A DNA stretch of 64,000 bases. Source: Plantactinospora endophytica. Its GTDB lineage: Bacteria > Actinomycetota > Actinomycetes > Mycobacteriales > Micromonosporaceae. A model generated the notes under the pieces. It saw only the letters and a list, made by a program, of their open reading frames with translations, did not search any database and was not told the DNA's origin. Of the stretch, positions 15,381 through 23,577 are shown one piece after another; position 1 is the stretch's first letter; each line of letters starts with the position of its first letter. The position numbers and the translations under genes are program-made. The DNA lies in assembly GCF_016862915.1 (NCBI RefSeq), contig NZ_BONW01000034.1, positions 1-64,000 on the forward strand. Direction: 5' to 3'.

Positions 15381-17165
15381 CTACCCCGGCTCTGCGCCGA
15401 CCAGGCCGCAGCGGCGCGCGAGGTCCAGCGCGTCGGACGACTGGCCGTGCCGGGCCAGCATCATCGCGACGCGGCCGGCCACCCGCCACGTACTCTCGGC
15501 GTCCGGCGCCGCGCCGAGCATGGCGGCGAGCAGCGCGGAGTCGCCGGCCCGCTCGGCGAAGCGCGCGATGACGACGACCTGGCGGCGATTGTCGGCCGGT
15601 ACCGCCGCGACCGCGTCCGACACGACCGGGCGGGTCTCGGCGTCGAGGGTCGGCAGCAGAGCCTCGGCGAACCACCAGTAACCGTCCGACAACGCGCCGG
15701 CCACCAGCCGGGTGAACAGCTCGCGGTCCCGTGCCAACAGCCCGGCGCGAGCGGCCAGCCGGGCCAGCACCAGGCTCAACCGCGAGTCGGTACGCCCGTT
15801 GGCAGCCTGCGCGAACACCGGGTCGAGCGCCGTGGCGTCACCCGCTTCGACAAGCGCGGCGCCGAGCCCGGCGTCGACCAGCAGCCCGGACCGGGTGTTC
15901 CGCAGGCGTGCCCGCAGCCGAGGCACGTGCACGTCGACGATCTCGGCGCGCATCCGCTCGTCGGCCAGGCCGTGCGCCAGCGGTACGACGTCCGCGACCA
16001 CGGCGGCGAGTTCCTGGGGGATGACCCCCGGGCCGACCAGTACGTCCAGTACGGCGCAGAGCCGCTCGGAGGTTGCCGCCTCGCGCCGCCCGTCGAGCCA
16101 GCGCAACACCTCCAGCGCGAGCGGACCCGGCCCGTACCCCGACACGCGGCAGTCCCGCATCCGGCCCAGTACGGCAAGCGCGTCGTCGACCCGCTCCAGG
16201 GCCAGGAACAGCCGGGCGAACCGGTGCTGGTAGATCATCTGTACGTCGCGTTCGCGGCCCCCCTTCGGGCACTTCCGGAACGCGGCCACGAGCGCCTTGG
16301 CCCGTGCCGGGGGAAGTCCGGGCGTCGCCAGCGTCAGCAGTGCGCGCTGCTGCCGACTCGGTTCGAGCCGTGTCGCCAGGGTGAGCGCGTCGTCGAACCG
16401 GTCCGCCGCGACGAACGCGGCGACGAGCCGGGTACCGTCGATCTCCCTGACGGTTCCGCAGCGCCGGTCGACCTCGGCGAGACCGAGCGGCCCGAACAGG
16501 GCGGCTGCCGCAGCGAGGCAGGGCTGGTCGTCTGCGGCCAGCAGCGCCGCCGACCAGCGGTCGAGACGGTCAGGCTCGCCGACGTACGCCTCGGCCAGTT
16601 CCGCGAACACCGCCGAGATGCGCGCGGCCCGGAGATGAGCCCATCGCCGGTCCTCGTCCGGCCGGATCATCAGCACGGCCCGGAGCAGCGCCTCCTCCGC
16701 GTCGGGGTCGCCGGCCACCAGGCGGGCGAGCGTCCCGGCGACCGCGTCCTCGGGGCCGGAGCGCCCGCTCTTGAAGGAGCGATAGGGATGCTCGCCGTCG
16801 AGCGCGGCGACCGCGAACCGTACAGCCTGCTCGCCGGCAAGGATCCGCGGCGCCGCTTCGGCGAACTCCCTCGGGATCCAGCCGTCCAGGCACGCCGTCA
16901 GGTCCTCGGCGGCACCGACGTGGTCGCCGCCGTCGAACCGGGCCACCGCCCACCCGATCCGATCGGCCGGATCCACCTTCGACTCGGACGACAGGGCGTC
17001 GAGACGTGCAAGAGCGGCTCGGGCGCGATCGGCGAGATCGGGAAGCTCGACGCGGTCGGCGGAATCGGCGCGGTCGGCGGAATCGACGCGGTCGGCGGAA
17101 TCGGCGCGGTGGGCGGGATCGTCGTGGTCGGCGCGGTTGGTGGCGGTGCTCAGGTCGACTGACAC
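15381..17165 (-). CDS. Large alpha-helical repeat protein, function unknown
   Basis: 594 residues, rich in Ala/Leu/Arg and almost entirely helical by pattern. After an N-terminal low-complexity tract (six-residue units like RADSAD, about 10-40) come consecutive 30-40 residue helix pairs, for example RFDDALTLATRLEPSRQQRALLTLA and RVDDALAVLGRMRDC. They resemble TPR/HEAT-type solenoids, which usually bind proteins. I do not recognise a family. No signal peptide, membrane segment, enzyme motif or nucleotide-binding loop is evident. Solitary gene; codon use fits its neighbours, so it is a real gene. Confidence 0.65.
   Translation of the reverse strand: MSVDLSTATNRADHDDPAHRADSADRVDSADRADSADRVELPDLADRARAALARLDALSSESKVDPADRIGWAVARFDGGDHVGAAEDLTACLDGWIPREFAEAAPRILAGEQAVRFAVAALDGEHPYRSFKSGRSGPEDAVAGTLARLVAGDPDAEEALLRAVLMIRPDEDRRWAHLRAARISAVFAELAEAYVGEPDRLDRWSAALLAADDQPCLAAAAALFGPLGLAEVDRRCGTVREIDGTRLVAAFVAADRFDDALTLATRLEPSRQQRALLTLATPGLPPARAKALVAAFRKCPKGGRERDVQMIYQHRFARLFLALERVDDALAVLGRMRDCRVSGYGPGPLALEVLRWLDGRREAATSERLCAVLDVLVGPGVIPQELAAVVADVVPLAHGLADERMRAEIVDVHVPRLRARLRNTRSGLLVDAGLGAALVEAGDATALDPVFAQAANGRTDSRLSLVLARLAARAGLLARDRELFTRLVAGALSDGYWWFAEALLPTLDAETRPVVSDAVAAVPADNRRQVVVIARFAERAGDSALLAAMLGAAPDAESTWRVAGRVAMMLARHGQSSDALDLARRCGLVGAEPG
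17052..17120. repeat. 18-bp in-frame repeats in N-terminus of helical protein gene
   Basis: Near-identical 18-bp units, GCGGTCGGCGGAATCGGC and variants, occur about four times in tandem and encode the ADSADR hexapeptide repeats. The whole-codon unit length means copy number can change without frame loss. Confidence 0.75.
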
Positions 17166-17296
17166 GCGCCGACCCTACCCAGGTCGGGGTACCAACGCGG
17201 GGCAGGACCGCTCGCCGGGACGAGCGCCGGGGCAACGGTCCACAGTGCTCGGCGGGTTGGAGGTTCGACGATGTCTGCCCCGGCCCGGTGGTGCGT

Positions 17297-17313
17297 CCGG
17301 CCCGTCAGGCCGG
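17297..17313. terminator. Possible terminator hairpin
   Basis: CCGGCC-CGTCA-GGCCGG gives a 6-bp GC stem with a 5-nt loop, about 85 bp downstream of the minus-strand flavoprotein stop. There is no U-tract, as is common in high-GC actinomycetes. Confidence 0.35.
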
Positions 17314-17397
17314 AGGAACCGTACGCGCCGCCACCACGTTCGGCCACGTCGAGGAGATGTTTCGAGAAAGCTCCGGAATGTTGGCCGGGGGCTGCGG

Positions 17398-18510
17398 TCA
17401 GCTCAGCAGGGCGAGCGCGGCGCGTACCCGGCGACGCTCCAGGGTGTGGTCGAAGGTGGTCTCGCCCCGGCAGAACGACGTGAACATGCGCCAGCCGGGC
17501 GGTGTGGCCAGGGCGGTGTGGAAGACACCAGGATGGCGGGAGAAGGCGGCGAGGATCTGGTGCCCGGCCCGCATCGGCGGAACGAGCTGGTCGTGCACCG
17601 CCCGGACGTACCCGTCGAGGTCGCCGCCGGCCGCCGCCGTGCCGGCGAGCGTGCCGGAACGCAGCGCGAAGCTGATCCCCTCCCGGGTCCACGGCTCCAG
17701 CAGGCCGGCCGCGTCCCCGGCGACCAGCACCCGGCCGTGCCGCAGCGGGGAGTCGTCGCTGCGGCACCGGGTCAGGTGGCCCGAGTCGTGCGCCGGCTCC
17801 AGGTCGGCCAGACCCAGCCGCTCGACGAACTGCCGCAGGTAGCGCCGGGTCCGCTCCCCCTCGCCCCGCGCCGCGATCACGCCGACCGTGAGCCGGTCGC
17901 CCTTGGGGAAGACCCAGGCGTACGACCCGGGCAGCGGGCCCCAGTCCAGCAGCAGCCGACCACGCCAGCGCTGCTGGAGCGGCGCCGGGACCGGGATCTC
18001 CAACTCCAGCCCGAGGTCGACCTGGGAGAACCGCACGCCGACCTGACGAGCCGTCACCCCGGCCGAGCCGTCGGCACCGACGACCACCCGGGCGCGCAGT
18101 TCGGCACCGTCGGCGAGCCTGACGCGTACGCCGTCGGGGTCCTGCTCGACCCCGCGCACCGCGACCCGTTCCCGGATCTCGGCGCCCGCGCCGACGGCGG
18201 CGCCGCGCAGCCGGTCGTCGAACTCCTCCCGCCGCACCATGGTCAGCAGTTGACCCGGCCGGTGCCGGCGGGTGAACTCCCGCCGCCCGTCGGCGGTGAA
18301 CGTCACCTGGTCGACCCGGTCGTCGGCGGGTACCTCGATCCGGGCCGCCGCAGCCGCCAGCGAGGTGCCGATCAGGCCACCGCCGCAGGTCTTGTACCTC
18401 GGATGCGCGGACTTCTCCAGCACGATCGTCCGCGCTCCGGCCTGCGCGGCGGCGAACGCGGCGGACAGCCCGGCCGGTCCGGCCCCGATCACGGCCACGT
18501 CCCAGATCAC
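17398..18510 (-). CDS. Geranylgeranyl reductase family FAD-dependent oxidoreductase
   Basis: 370 residues. The Rossmann FAD-binding motif starts almost at once (VAVIGAGPAGLSAAFAAAQAG, residues 5-25). The PHBH/GGR-type second motif GDAAGLLEPWTREGISFAL and a conserved CGGGL at about residue 42 follow. The family hydrogenates isoprenoid chains (menaquinone, archaeal-type or carotenoid lipids) or hydroxylates aromatics; menaquinone side-chain reduction is a plausible role here. GTG 18510 is the start because the FAD motif begins five codons later; longer readings add unrelated sequence. Confidence 0.85.
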   Translation of the reverse strand: MIWDVAVIGAGPAGLSAAFAAAQAGARTIVLEKSAHPRYKTCGGGLIGTSLAAAAARIEVPADDRVDQVTFTADGRREFTRRHRPGQLLTMVRREEFDDRLRGAAVGAGAEIRERVAVRGVEQDPDGVRVRLADGAELRARVVVGADGSAGVTARQVGVRFSQVDLGLELEIPVPAPLQQRWRGRLLLDWGPLPGSYAWVFPKGDRLTVGVIAARGEGERTRRYLRQFVERLGLADLEPAHDSGHLTRCRSDDSPLRHGRVLVAGDAAGLLEPWTREGISFALRSGTLAGTAAAGGDLDGYVRAVHDQLVPPMRAGHQILAAFSRHPGVFHTALATPPGWRMFTSFCRGETTFDHTLERRRVRAALALLS

Positions 18511-18666
18511 GGGTAGCAGCCTAGCGACGGGCCGATCGGCCCCAGGAACGGGACCACGGCCGGCCGTTGGGAACGAAACCGTCTCAGGGTGCATCAACGC
18601 CGTGTCGGTGGGTAATCGCGGCCTCGCGAACTGCCCGACGTGTTGTACGCGGGCGAGGAGGTCACC

Positions 18667-18903
18667 ATGCAACAGCTTCGGCTCACTGACATCGAACAGC
18701 GGGTGTACCAGGCGGTCACCACGCTGGAGGCCCGGGGACAGGTGCCGTTTCCGGAGGCCATCGCGGAGGAGGTCGGGCTTCCGCCGGACCAGTTGACCAC
18801 GCCGCTGCACGTACTCGGCGAGAAGAACCTGCTGCACCGCGAGGACTCCCCGATGGAGGGTCTGGACTTCGGTCCGCGCTGGTGCTCGCAGCAGCTCGCC
18901 TGA
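18667..18903 (+). CDS. Small winged-helix-like protein
   Basis: 78 residues. The pattern of a short helix (DIEQRVYQAVTTLEARGQV), a recognition-like helix region (PEAIAEEVGLPPDQLTTPLHVLGEKNLL) and a wing resembles a compact MarR/PadR-type winged helix without a dimerisation domain. ATG 18667 has a perfect GAGGAGG ribosome-binding site at a spacing of about 6 nt, making this a strongly supported small gene. It is divergent from the flavoprotein gene and could regulate it. I do not recognise the exact family. Confidence 0.7.
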   Translation: MQQLRLTDIEQRVYQAVTTLEARGQVPFPEAIAEEVGLPPDQLTTPLHVLGEKNLLHREDSPMEGLDFGPRWCSQQLA

Positions 18904-19069
18904 CCCGGCACCTGACGGCACCTGACCGGGCACACCGGCCTGGCGGGCGCGTCGGGCGCGGATGCGGACCGGCGTACCCGACAGCCCGCTCGCCACGCCG
19001 CTGACCAGGCGATGGGGGGCATTTGCGGTAGTCTGTCCCCGGCAGCCACCGTCCGCAGCCCACGACTCG

Positions 19070-19103
19070 GACGCGGCACAGTCAGTGACGCGGCAGAGTC
19101 AGT
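19070..19103 (+). repeat. 17-bp tandem direct repeat before MFS gene
   Basis: GACGCGGCACAGTCAGT is followed directly by GACGCGGCAGAGTCAGT, one mismatch, ending 10 bp before the putative MFS start. Tandem placement in a 5' leader suggests two adjacent protein-binding half-sites, or slippage. Confidence 0.6.
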
Positions 19104-19112
19104 GAGGCCCGA

Positions 19113-20756
19113 TTGAGCGTGGCAGACCGCAACCCGCCGGACCCCGGCGGACGGCCCGGACCGGGCGACCGGGACGGGCCGGGCGATGAGGGTCGGCCCC
19201 GCGACCGGGGTGGGCCGGGCGAGCAGGGTGGACCGGGTGAGCAGGGTCGACCCGGCGACCGGGGTGGACCGGGCGACCGGGCTCGAACGGCGGAGGTCGA
19301 ACCGGATCCACTGGCCGGCCTGGACGAGCGGACCGCCGCCCGGCGGCGCCGGCAGACGCTGACCATCGGACTGGTCGCCGCGTTCATGACACTGCTCGAC
19401 GTGAGCATCGTGAACGTCGCGATCCCGTCGATCGACCGGGCCATCCGGGCCGACCCGAGTGATCTCCAGTGGATCCTCTCCGGCTACGCGCTGACCTTCG
19501 GCCTGATGCTGGTACCCGCCGGCCGGTTCGGCGACGTCCGGGGGCGGCGCAACGTCTTCATCCTCGGCCTCGCGCTGTTCACCGTGACCAGTGCGGCGGC
19601 CGGGCTGGCCGAGTCACCGGCCTGGCTGATCGGCGCCCGACTGCTCCAGGGTGCGGCGGCCGGCCTGGTCAACCCGCAGGTGATCGGGCTGATCCAGCAG
19701 CTCTACCGGGGTGCCGCCCGCAGCCGGCCGTTCGGGCTGCTCGGCGCCACCATCGGCATCTCCACCGGCGTCGGGCCGCTGCTCGGCGGCGCCCTGATCG
19801 AACTCGGCGGCCAACACCTCGGCTGGCGGCTGGTCTTCTTCGTCAACGTACCGGTCGGCATCGCGACGATCGTCTTCGCCTGGCGACTGCTGCCGACCGC
19901 CCCTGCGCGACGGGCCGTTCGGAAGGGCCTCGACCCGGTGGGCGTACTGCTGCTGGGGCTCGGCGTGGTCCTGCTGCTGCTGCCCCTGGTGCAGCGGCAG
20001 CAGTGGCACGGGCCGATCAAGTGGCTGCTGATCCCGGGCGGCCTGCTGGTGCTGCTCGGTTTCGTCGGCTGGGAACTGCGGTACCGGCGACACCGGGAGC
20101 CGCTGTTCGACCTGGCCCTGTTCCGGCTCCGGTCGTACTCGCTCGGCACCCTGATCGGGCTGCTCTACTTCGGCGGCTTCGTCGCGGTCTTCTTTCTCTT
20201 CACGCTCTTCCTGCAGAGCGGCCTGCGCTACAGCGCCCTGGAGGCGGGCGTGGCGATCACGCCCTTCGCGGTGGGTTCCGCGATCACCGCGGCACTCGGC
20301 GGGCGGATCGTCAACCGGTTCGGCCGGCCGCTGGTCGCGGTCGGCCTGGCCACCGTCGCGCTCGGGCTCGGCGGCGTGATCCTCGCCCTGCACTTCGTAC
20401 CCGGGCACGGCGCGCCGTTCGCCACCGCCGTACCGCTGCTGGTCTCCGGGCTCGGCAGCGGGCTGGTGATCACCCCCAACCAGAACCTCACCCTCTCCGA
20501 GGTACCGGTCGCCCAGGCCGGCAGCGCGGCCGGCATGTTGCAGACCGGCCAGCGGATCGGCGCCGCCGCCGGAATCGCCGGAGTCGGGGCGATCTTCTTC
20601 AGCACGCTGGCCCAGACGCACGACGGGTGGTCCCGGGCCTTCCGGGACGCCTTGCTCGCCACCATCGGGTTCGTGCTGATCGCGCTGGTCGCGGCGATCG
20701 TGGACAGTTGGACCGAGCGGCCGGGCACCCCGGCCGGCCCCGGCCGGACCAACTGA
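19113..20756 (+). CDS. MFS transporter, DHA2 family (14 TM), with Gly/Pro/Arg repeat N-terminus
   Basis: 547 residues. Residues about 5-65 are a charged low-complexity extension of GDRGGP/GEQGGP hexads. About 14 transmembrane segments follow. Motif A appears as GRFGDVRGRRNVF after TM2, the antiporter motif C-like region as GATIGISTGVGPLLGGAL, and motif D1 as LDVSIVNVAIPSI in TM1. This is the EmrB/QacA-like drug:H+ antiporter layout. The start is uncertain: TTG 19113 and GTG 19119 both lie upstream of the hexad repeats, and no strong Shine-Dalgarno sequence exists. It has a separate promoter region with a 17-bp tandem repeat. Substrate unknown. Confidence 0.85.
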   Translation: MSVADRNPPDPGGRPGPGDRDGPGDEGRPRDRGGPGEQGGPGEQGRPGDRGGPGDRARTAEVEPDPLAGLDERTAARRRRQTLTIGLVAAFMTLLDVSIVNVAIPSIDRAIRADPSDLQWILSGYALTFGLMLVPAGRFGDVRGRRNVFILGLALFTVTSAAAGLAESPAWLIGARLLQGAAAGLVNPQVIGLIQQLYRGAARSRPFGLLGATIGISTGVGPLLGGALIELGGQHLGWRLVFFVNVPVGIATIVFAWRLLPTAPARRAVRKGLDPVGVLLLGLGVVLLLLPLVQRQQWHGPIKWLLIPGGLLVLLGFVGWELRYRRHREPLFDLALFRLRSYSLGTLIGLLYFGGFVAVFFLFTLFLQSGLRYSALEAGVAITPFAVGSAITAALGGRIVNRFGRPLVAVGLATVALGLGGVILALHFVPGHGAPFATAVPLLVSGLGSGLVITPNQNLTLSEVPVAQAGSAAGMLQTGQRIGAAAGIAGVGAIFFSTLAQTHDGWSRAFRDALLATIGFVLIALVAAIVDSWTERPGTPAGPGRTN

Positions 20757-20845
20757 CCGGTACCGCCGGGATGCCGTGTGGGACCGATCGTCGCGCTGTC
20801 CCGCCGGTTCCAGGGGTCCGGCCGCATCGCCCGGGGTGAACCGAC

Positions 20846-21442
20846 TCAGGCCGCCTCGCCCGGGGTGAGCCAGCGGTAGCAGTCGCCGGCCTCCTCGGTG
20901 AGCCAACCGTGCAGACTGTGCAGCCCTCGGTCGTTGACCTGCGCGTCGTGGATCCCGTACGCCCGCTCGGGTGCGACGGCCCGAACGAAGTCGATCGCCT
21001 CGTCGGTCTTCAGCCACGACCCCTGCACCGGGACGAGTAGCGTCTCCACCGGCACGCCCGGCCGGTGCACCGAGTCGCCGGGATGGTAGACCCGCTCCTC
21101 GACCAGGTACCCGAGATTCGGGCAGTCCGGCTGGCCCCCGTAGATGGTGGCGTGCCGGCCGCCGAAGGCGCGTACCCGGAGACCGGCGGCGGTGAACTCC
21201 TGGCCCGGTGCGACGGAGTGCACGTCGAGGTCGGGGATCCGCGCCCCGGCCGGGGCGTAGACCGGGACGCCCAGGCCGGCCAGCCGTAGCGTGTCGACAT
21301 GGTCGGTGTGCTCGTGGGTGACCAGGACGGCGTCGGCGCCGCGTAGCGCCGAGGGCTCGCTCCAGACGCCGGGGTCGATGACCAGCACCGCGCCGTCGAC
21401 TTCGAGTCGGACACAGGCGTGGGTGTACTTGGTGAGCCGCAC
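20846..21442 (-). CDS. MBL-fold metal-dependent hydrolase (UlaG-like)
   Basis: 198-residue compact metallo-beta-lactamase fold. The zinc motif is THEHTDHVDTL (about 42-52); an early histidine lies in KYTHACVRLE, later ligands in FGGRHATIYGG and VYHPGDSV, and a final histidine in YGIHDAQV. The order and short length resemble the UlaG-like lactonase/hydrolase branch found widely in actinomycetes as a single gene. The reaction is unknown. Convergent with the MFS gene. Confidence 0.85.
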   Translation of the reverse strand: MRLTKYTHACVRLEVDGAVLVIDPGVWSEPSALRGADAVLVTHEHTDHVDTLRLAGLGVPVYAPAGARIPDLDVHSVAPGQEFTAAGLRVRAFGGRHATIYGGQPDCPNLGYLVEERVYHPGDSVHRPGVPVETLLVPVQGSWLKTDEAIDFVRAVAPERAYGIHDAQVNDRGLHSLHGWLTEEAGDCYRWLTPGEAA

Positions 21443-21589
21443 CCGGCCACGCTACCCAGCGCCCGAACGGAGACGATCAGCGCGTGGCGAGTGACGCAGA
21501 TCACATATCTGCCCGGACCGGCGGGGTTCGACTTCTCCCCCAGCGTGTAAGCCAGTGCCGACCCGCCGCATCCGAATGGGGAGGAACCC

Positions 21590-21778
21590 ATGTCCCGCCA
21601 ACAGTTCGGTTTCGTCATCGGATTCCTCATCGCGGCGGTCTGGGCCGTCGCCGGCTTCGGTGCGGCGGCGGGGGCGGTACTCGCCGGCCTCGTCGGGTGG
21701 CTCGCCGTACGAGTCATCGACGGTGACCTCAGCGTCGCCGGCCTCGCCGACCGGGCGGCCGCGTCCCGACGACGCTGA
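21590..21778 (+). CDS. Small membrane protein of Asp23/AmaP operon
   Basis: 62 residues with two closely spaced hydrophobic helices ([18 protein letters not shown] and [16 protein letters not shown]) and a basic tail, the shape of DUF2273-like small proteins that head Asp23 operons. The ribosome-binding site GGGGAGGAACCC is strong. It is the first gene of a six-ORF plus-strand cluster ending at 24176. Likely sits in the cytoplasmic membrane as part of an envelope-stress complex; no direct function is known. Confidence 0.75.
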   Translation: MSRQQFGFVIGFLIAAVWAVAGFGAAAGAVLAGLVGWLAVRVIDGDLSVAGLADRAAASRRR

Positions 21779-21915
21779 GCGGCCCGGACGATCCGGGGCG
21801 CCCCATGTGGCGCGGCGACCATCGCGACCACGCGCCAGCGGCGACCCGGAACCCGTGGTACTACCGGCGGCCCGTCCCGGGGCGGGCGACCAGCGGCAGG
21901 AGATGAGGGCAGCAG

Positions 21916-22410
21916 ATGGCTGACAGCAGTACGGCCACCAAGAACGACAACCGGGAGAAGGCGGGGTCGCCGGGCCCGATGGTCCGGCCGGACGGCGGCG
22001 GGCCGGCGCGGGCCGAGCTGACCACCCAGTCCGGCAAGACCCGCATCGCGGAAGGCGTGGTCGCCAAGATCGCCGGCTTCGCCGCCCGGGAGATCCCGGG
22101 CGTGCACTCGATGGGCGCGGGCCTGGCCCGACGGGTGGGACAGCTCCGCGGCCTGGTGCCGGGCGGCACCGAGACGATCCGGCAGGGCGTCTCGGTCGAG
22201 GTCGGCGAACGCGAGGCGGCGATCGACCTGGACGTCGTCACCTACTACGGCCAGAGCATCGTCGACGTCTCCGAGGCGATCCGCCGCAACGTGGTGGACC
22301 GGGTGCAGGCGATGACCGGGCTCAAGGTCGTCGAGGTGAACATCAACGTCGACGACGTCTTCGTCGAGGGCGACCAGGACGGCGACGACAGTCAGCAGCG
22401 GACGCAATGA
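21916..22410 (+). CDS. Asp23/Gls24 family envelope stress protein
   Basis: 164 residues. The Asp23 domain (about 45-150) is clear: TRIAEGVVAKIAGFAAREIPGVHSM, then a beta strand with SVEVGEREAAIDLDVVTYYGQSI and VQAMTGLKVVEVNINVDDVFVE. In Staphylococcus, Asp23 is held at the membrane by AmaP and supports cell-envelope homeostasis; the actinobacterial role is inferred from that. A flexible charged N-terminus precedes the domain. Its stop overlaps the next start (ATGA), showing translational coupling. Confidence 0.9.
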   Translation: MADSSTATKNDNREKAGSPGPMVRPDGGGPARAELTTQSGKTRIAEGVVAKIAGFAAREIPGVHSMGAGLARRVGQLRGLVPGGTETIRQGVSVEVGEREAAIDLDVVTYYGQSIVDVSEAIRRNVVDRVQAMTGLKVVEVNINVDDVFVEGDQDGDDSQQRTQ

Positions 22411-22913
22411 GCAGCCGGGCGACGAAGAGCGGCGCCGGCCGGACCGGCCGGATCACGTCCGAGTCCGACCGGGCCGCGCGCGGTCGCGACAACCGGAACC
22501 GCCGTACGTCGGCGCAGCCCGGCCCGACGGCGGCGGGCGCCCCGGGTGCCGGAGCGGGAACACCGGAGCGCCGCCGGAACGCCGCCGGGCCGGCCCGGGA
22601 GGCCGATCCCGGCACGGTGGCCAGGCGGATCCGGGACGCGGTACTCGCGGTACCCGGCGTGACCGGCCTGACCCCGGGCGGTGGCGTCGAGGTGGCCACC
22701 CTCTTCCCCGGTGGCAAGATCGCCGGCATCCGGCTCGGTGACCCGGTCGAGGTGCACGTGGAGGTCGGCCCGGTCGCGATCGCCCCGGTGGCCGAGCAGA
22801 TCCAGGCGGCGGTCCGGGGCGTACTCGACACCTTCGGTCGGGACTCGGCGGTGGAGGTGGTGGTCGAGGACATCGAGCTGCCGGTGCCGACCGGCCCGGT
22901 GGGCGGGGACTGA
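22407..22913 (+). CDS. Asp23-like protein, diverged
   Basis: 168 residues: an Arg/Ala/Gly-rich disordered N-terminus (1-70), then a shortened Asp23-like domain (VARRIRDAVLAVPGVTGL, EVHVEVGPVAIAPVAEQIQAAVRGVL and EVVVEDIELP). It looks like a diverged paralogue of the preceding gene. Such second Asp23-like proteins are usual in actinobacterial versions of the operon. The ATG overlaps the upstream stop by 4 bp. Probably part of the same membrane-associated assembly. Confidence 0.75.
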   Translation: MSSRATKSGAGRTGRITSESDRAARGRDNRNRRTSAQPGPTAAGAPGAGAGTPERRRNAAGPAREADPGTVARRIRDAVLAVPGVTGLTPGGGVEVATLFPGGKIAGIRLGDPVEVHVEVGPVAIAPVAEQIQAAVRGVLDTFGRDSAVEVVVEDIELPVPTGPVGGD

Positions 22914-22915
22914 CC

Positions 22916-23467
22916 GTGCGTCTGGTCAACCGGCTGGCCACCCTGCTGCTCGGCTGCGTACTGCTCGGCGGCGGGCTGCTGCTGATCGTCGAGGTCTTCG
23001 CCGTGGCACTGCACCGCGAGTCGGTGGTCGTCGACCGGGCGGACTGGTACGGCACGCTGACGAGTACCCGGTTGGAGGATCCCTGGGTACGCACCGGGGT
23101 CGTCGCCGCAGGCGTACTCGGGCTGCTGATCCTCTTCGGACAGCTCGTCCGCTGGAAACCCACCCGGCTGCCCACCCGGCTGGCCGACGGCTGGCACCTC
23201 CAGCGCCGGTCCGTCGAACGCCAACTGGCGACGGCGGCGAACACGGTACCCGGGGTGGAGTCGGCGAGCGCCCGGGTCCGCCGCGAGGGCCTCGGCTGGC
23301 GTACCCGGATCCGGGCCGTCGGCGACGCCTCGGTCGGCTCGACCGTGGAGTCCACCATCCGGAGCGAGTTGGAGCGGCTCGGCGCGTCGCCGGACGACCA
23401 CGTCGGCGTGCACATGGTTCGGCCGAGCGGTGCGGCCCGCGCCGGCGTACCCCGGGTGGAGGGCTGA
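22916..23467 (+). CDS. DUF6286-like membrane protein
   Basis: 183 residues with two predicted transmembrane helices (about 8-30 and 62-80) and a cytoplasmic C-terminal alpha/beta domain containing ERQLATAANTVPGVESASARVRREG, reminiscent of the Asp23/AmaP fold. DUF6286 proteins occur in this operon position in actinomycetes. GTG 22916 lies 3 bp after the previous stop. Its own TGA shares an A with the start of the next ORF (TGATG). Confidence 0.75.
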   Translation: MRLVNRLATLLLGCVLLGGGLLLIVEVFAVALHRESVVVDRADWYGTLTSTRLEDPWVRTGVVAAGVLGLLILFGQLVRWKPTRLPTRLADGWHLQRRSVERQLATAANTVPGVESASARVRREGLGWRTRIRAVGDASVGSTVESTIRSELERLGASPDDHVGVHMVRPSGAARAGVPRVEG

Positions 23468-23577
23468 TGCGACGGCGTGCGGGCCTGGTACGGCGGTGTC
23501 CGGAGCTGACCCGGCGGTGTCCGGAGCTGGTGCGGCGACGGAGGGGGCCGGTGCGGCGGCGTGGAGGGTCGGCATGA
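23467..23577 (+). CDS. 36-residue Arg-rich microprotein, coupled at both ends
   Basis: A 37-codon ORF fits exactly between two operon genes. Its ATG overlaps the upstream stop (TGATG) and its TGA overlaps the AmaP start (ATGA). The product is very basic (MRRRAGLVRRCPEL...), with a tandem CPELxRR unit encoded by repeated TGTCCGGAGCTG. It may be a real microprotein, or a translation bridge that hands ribosomes to amaP. No family recognised. Confidence 0.45.
   Translation: MRRRAGLVRRCPELTRRCPELVRRRRGPVRRRGGSA

Noticed and set aside
17271-17483. A 70-codon plus-strand ORF with a fair GGAGG site
   Set aside because: It overlaps the 3' end of the flavoprotein gene and its translation is Arg/Pro-rich with no family resemblance.
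20757-20845. A terminator between the MFS and MBL genes
   Set aside because: The only symmetric pair has a mismatch and a loop of about 27 nt, too weak to call.
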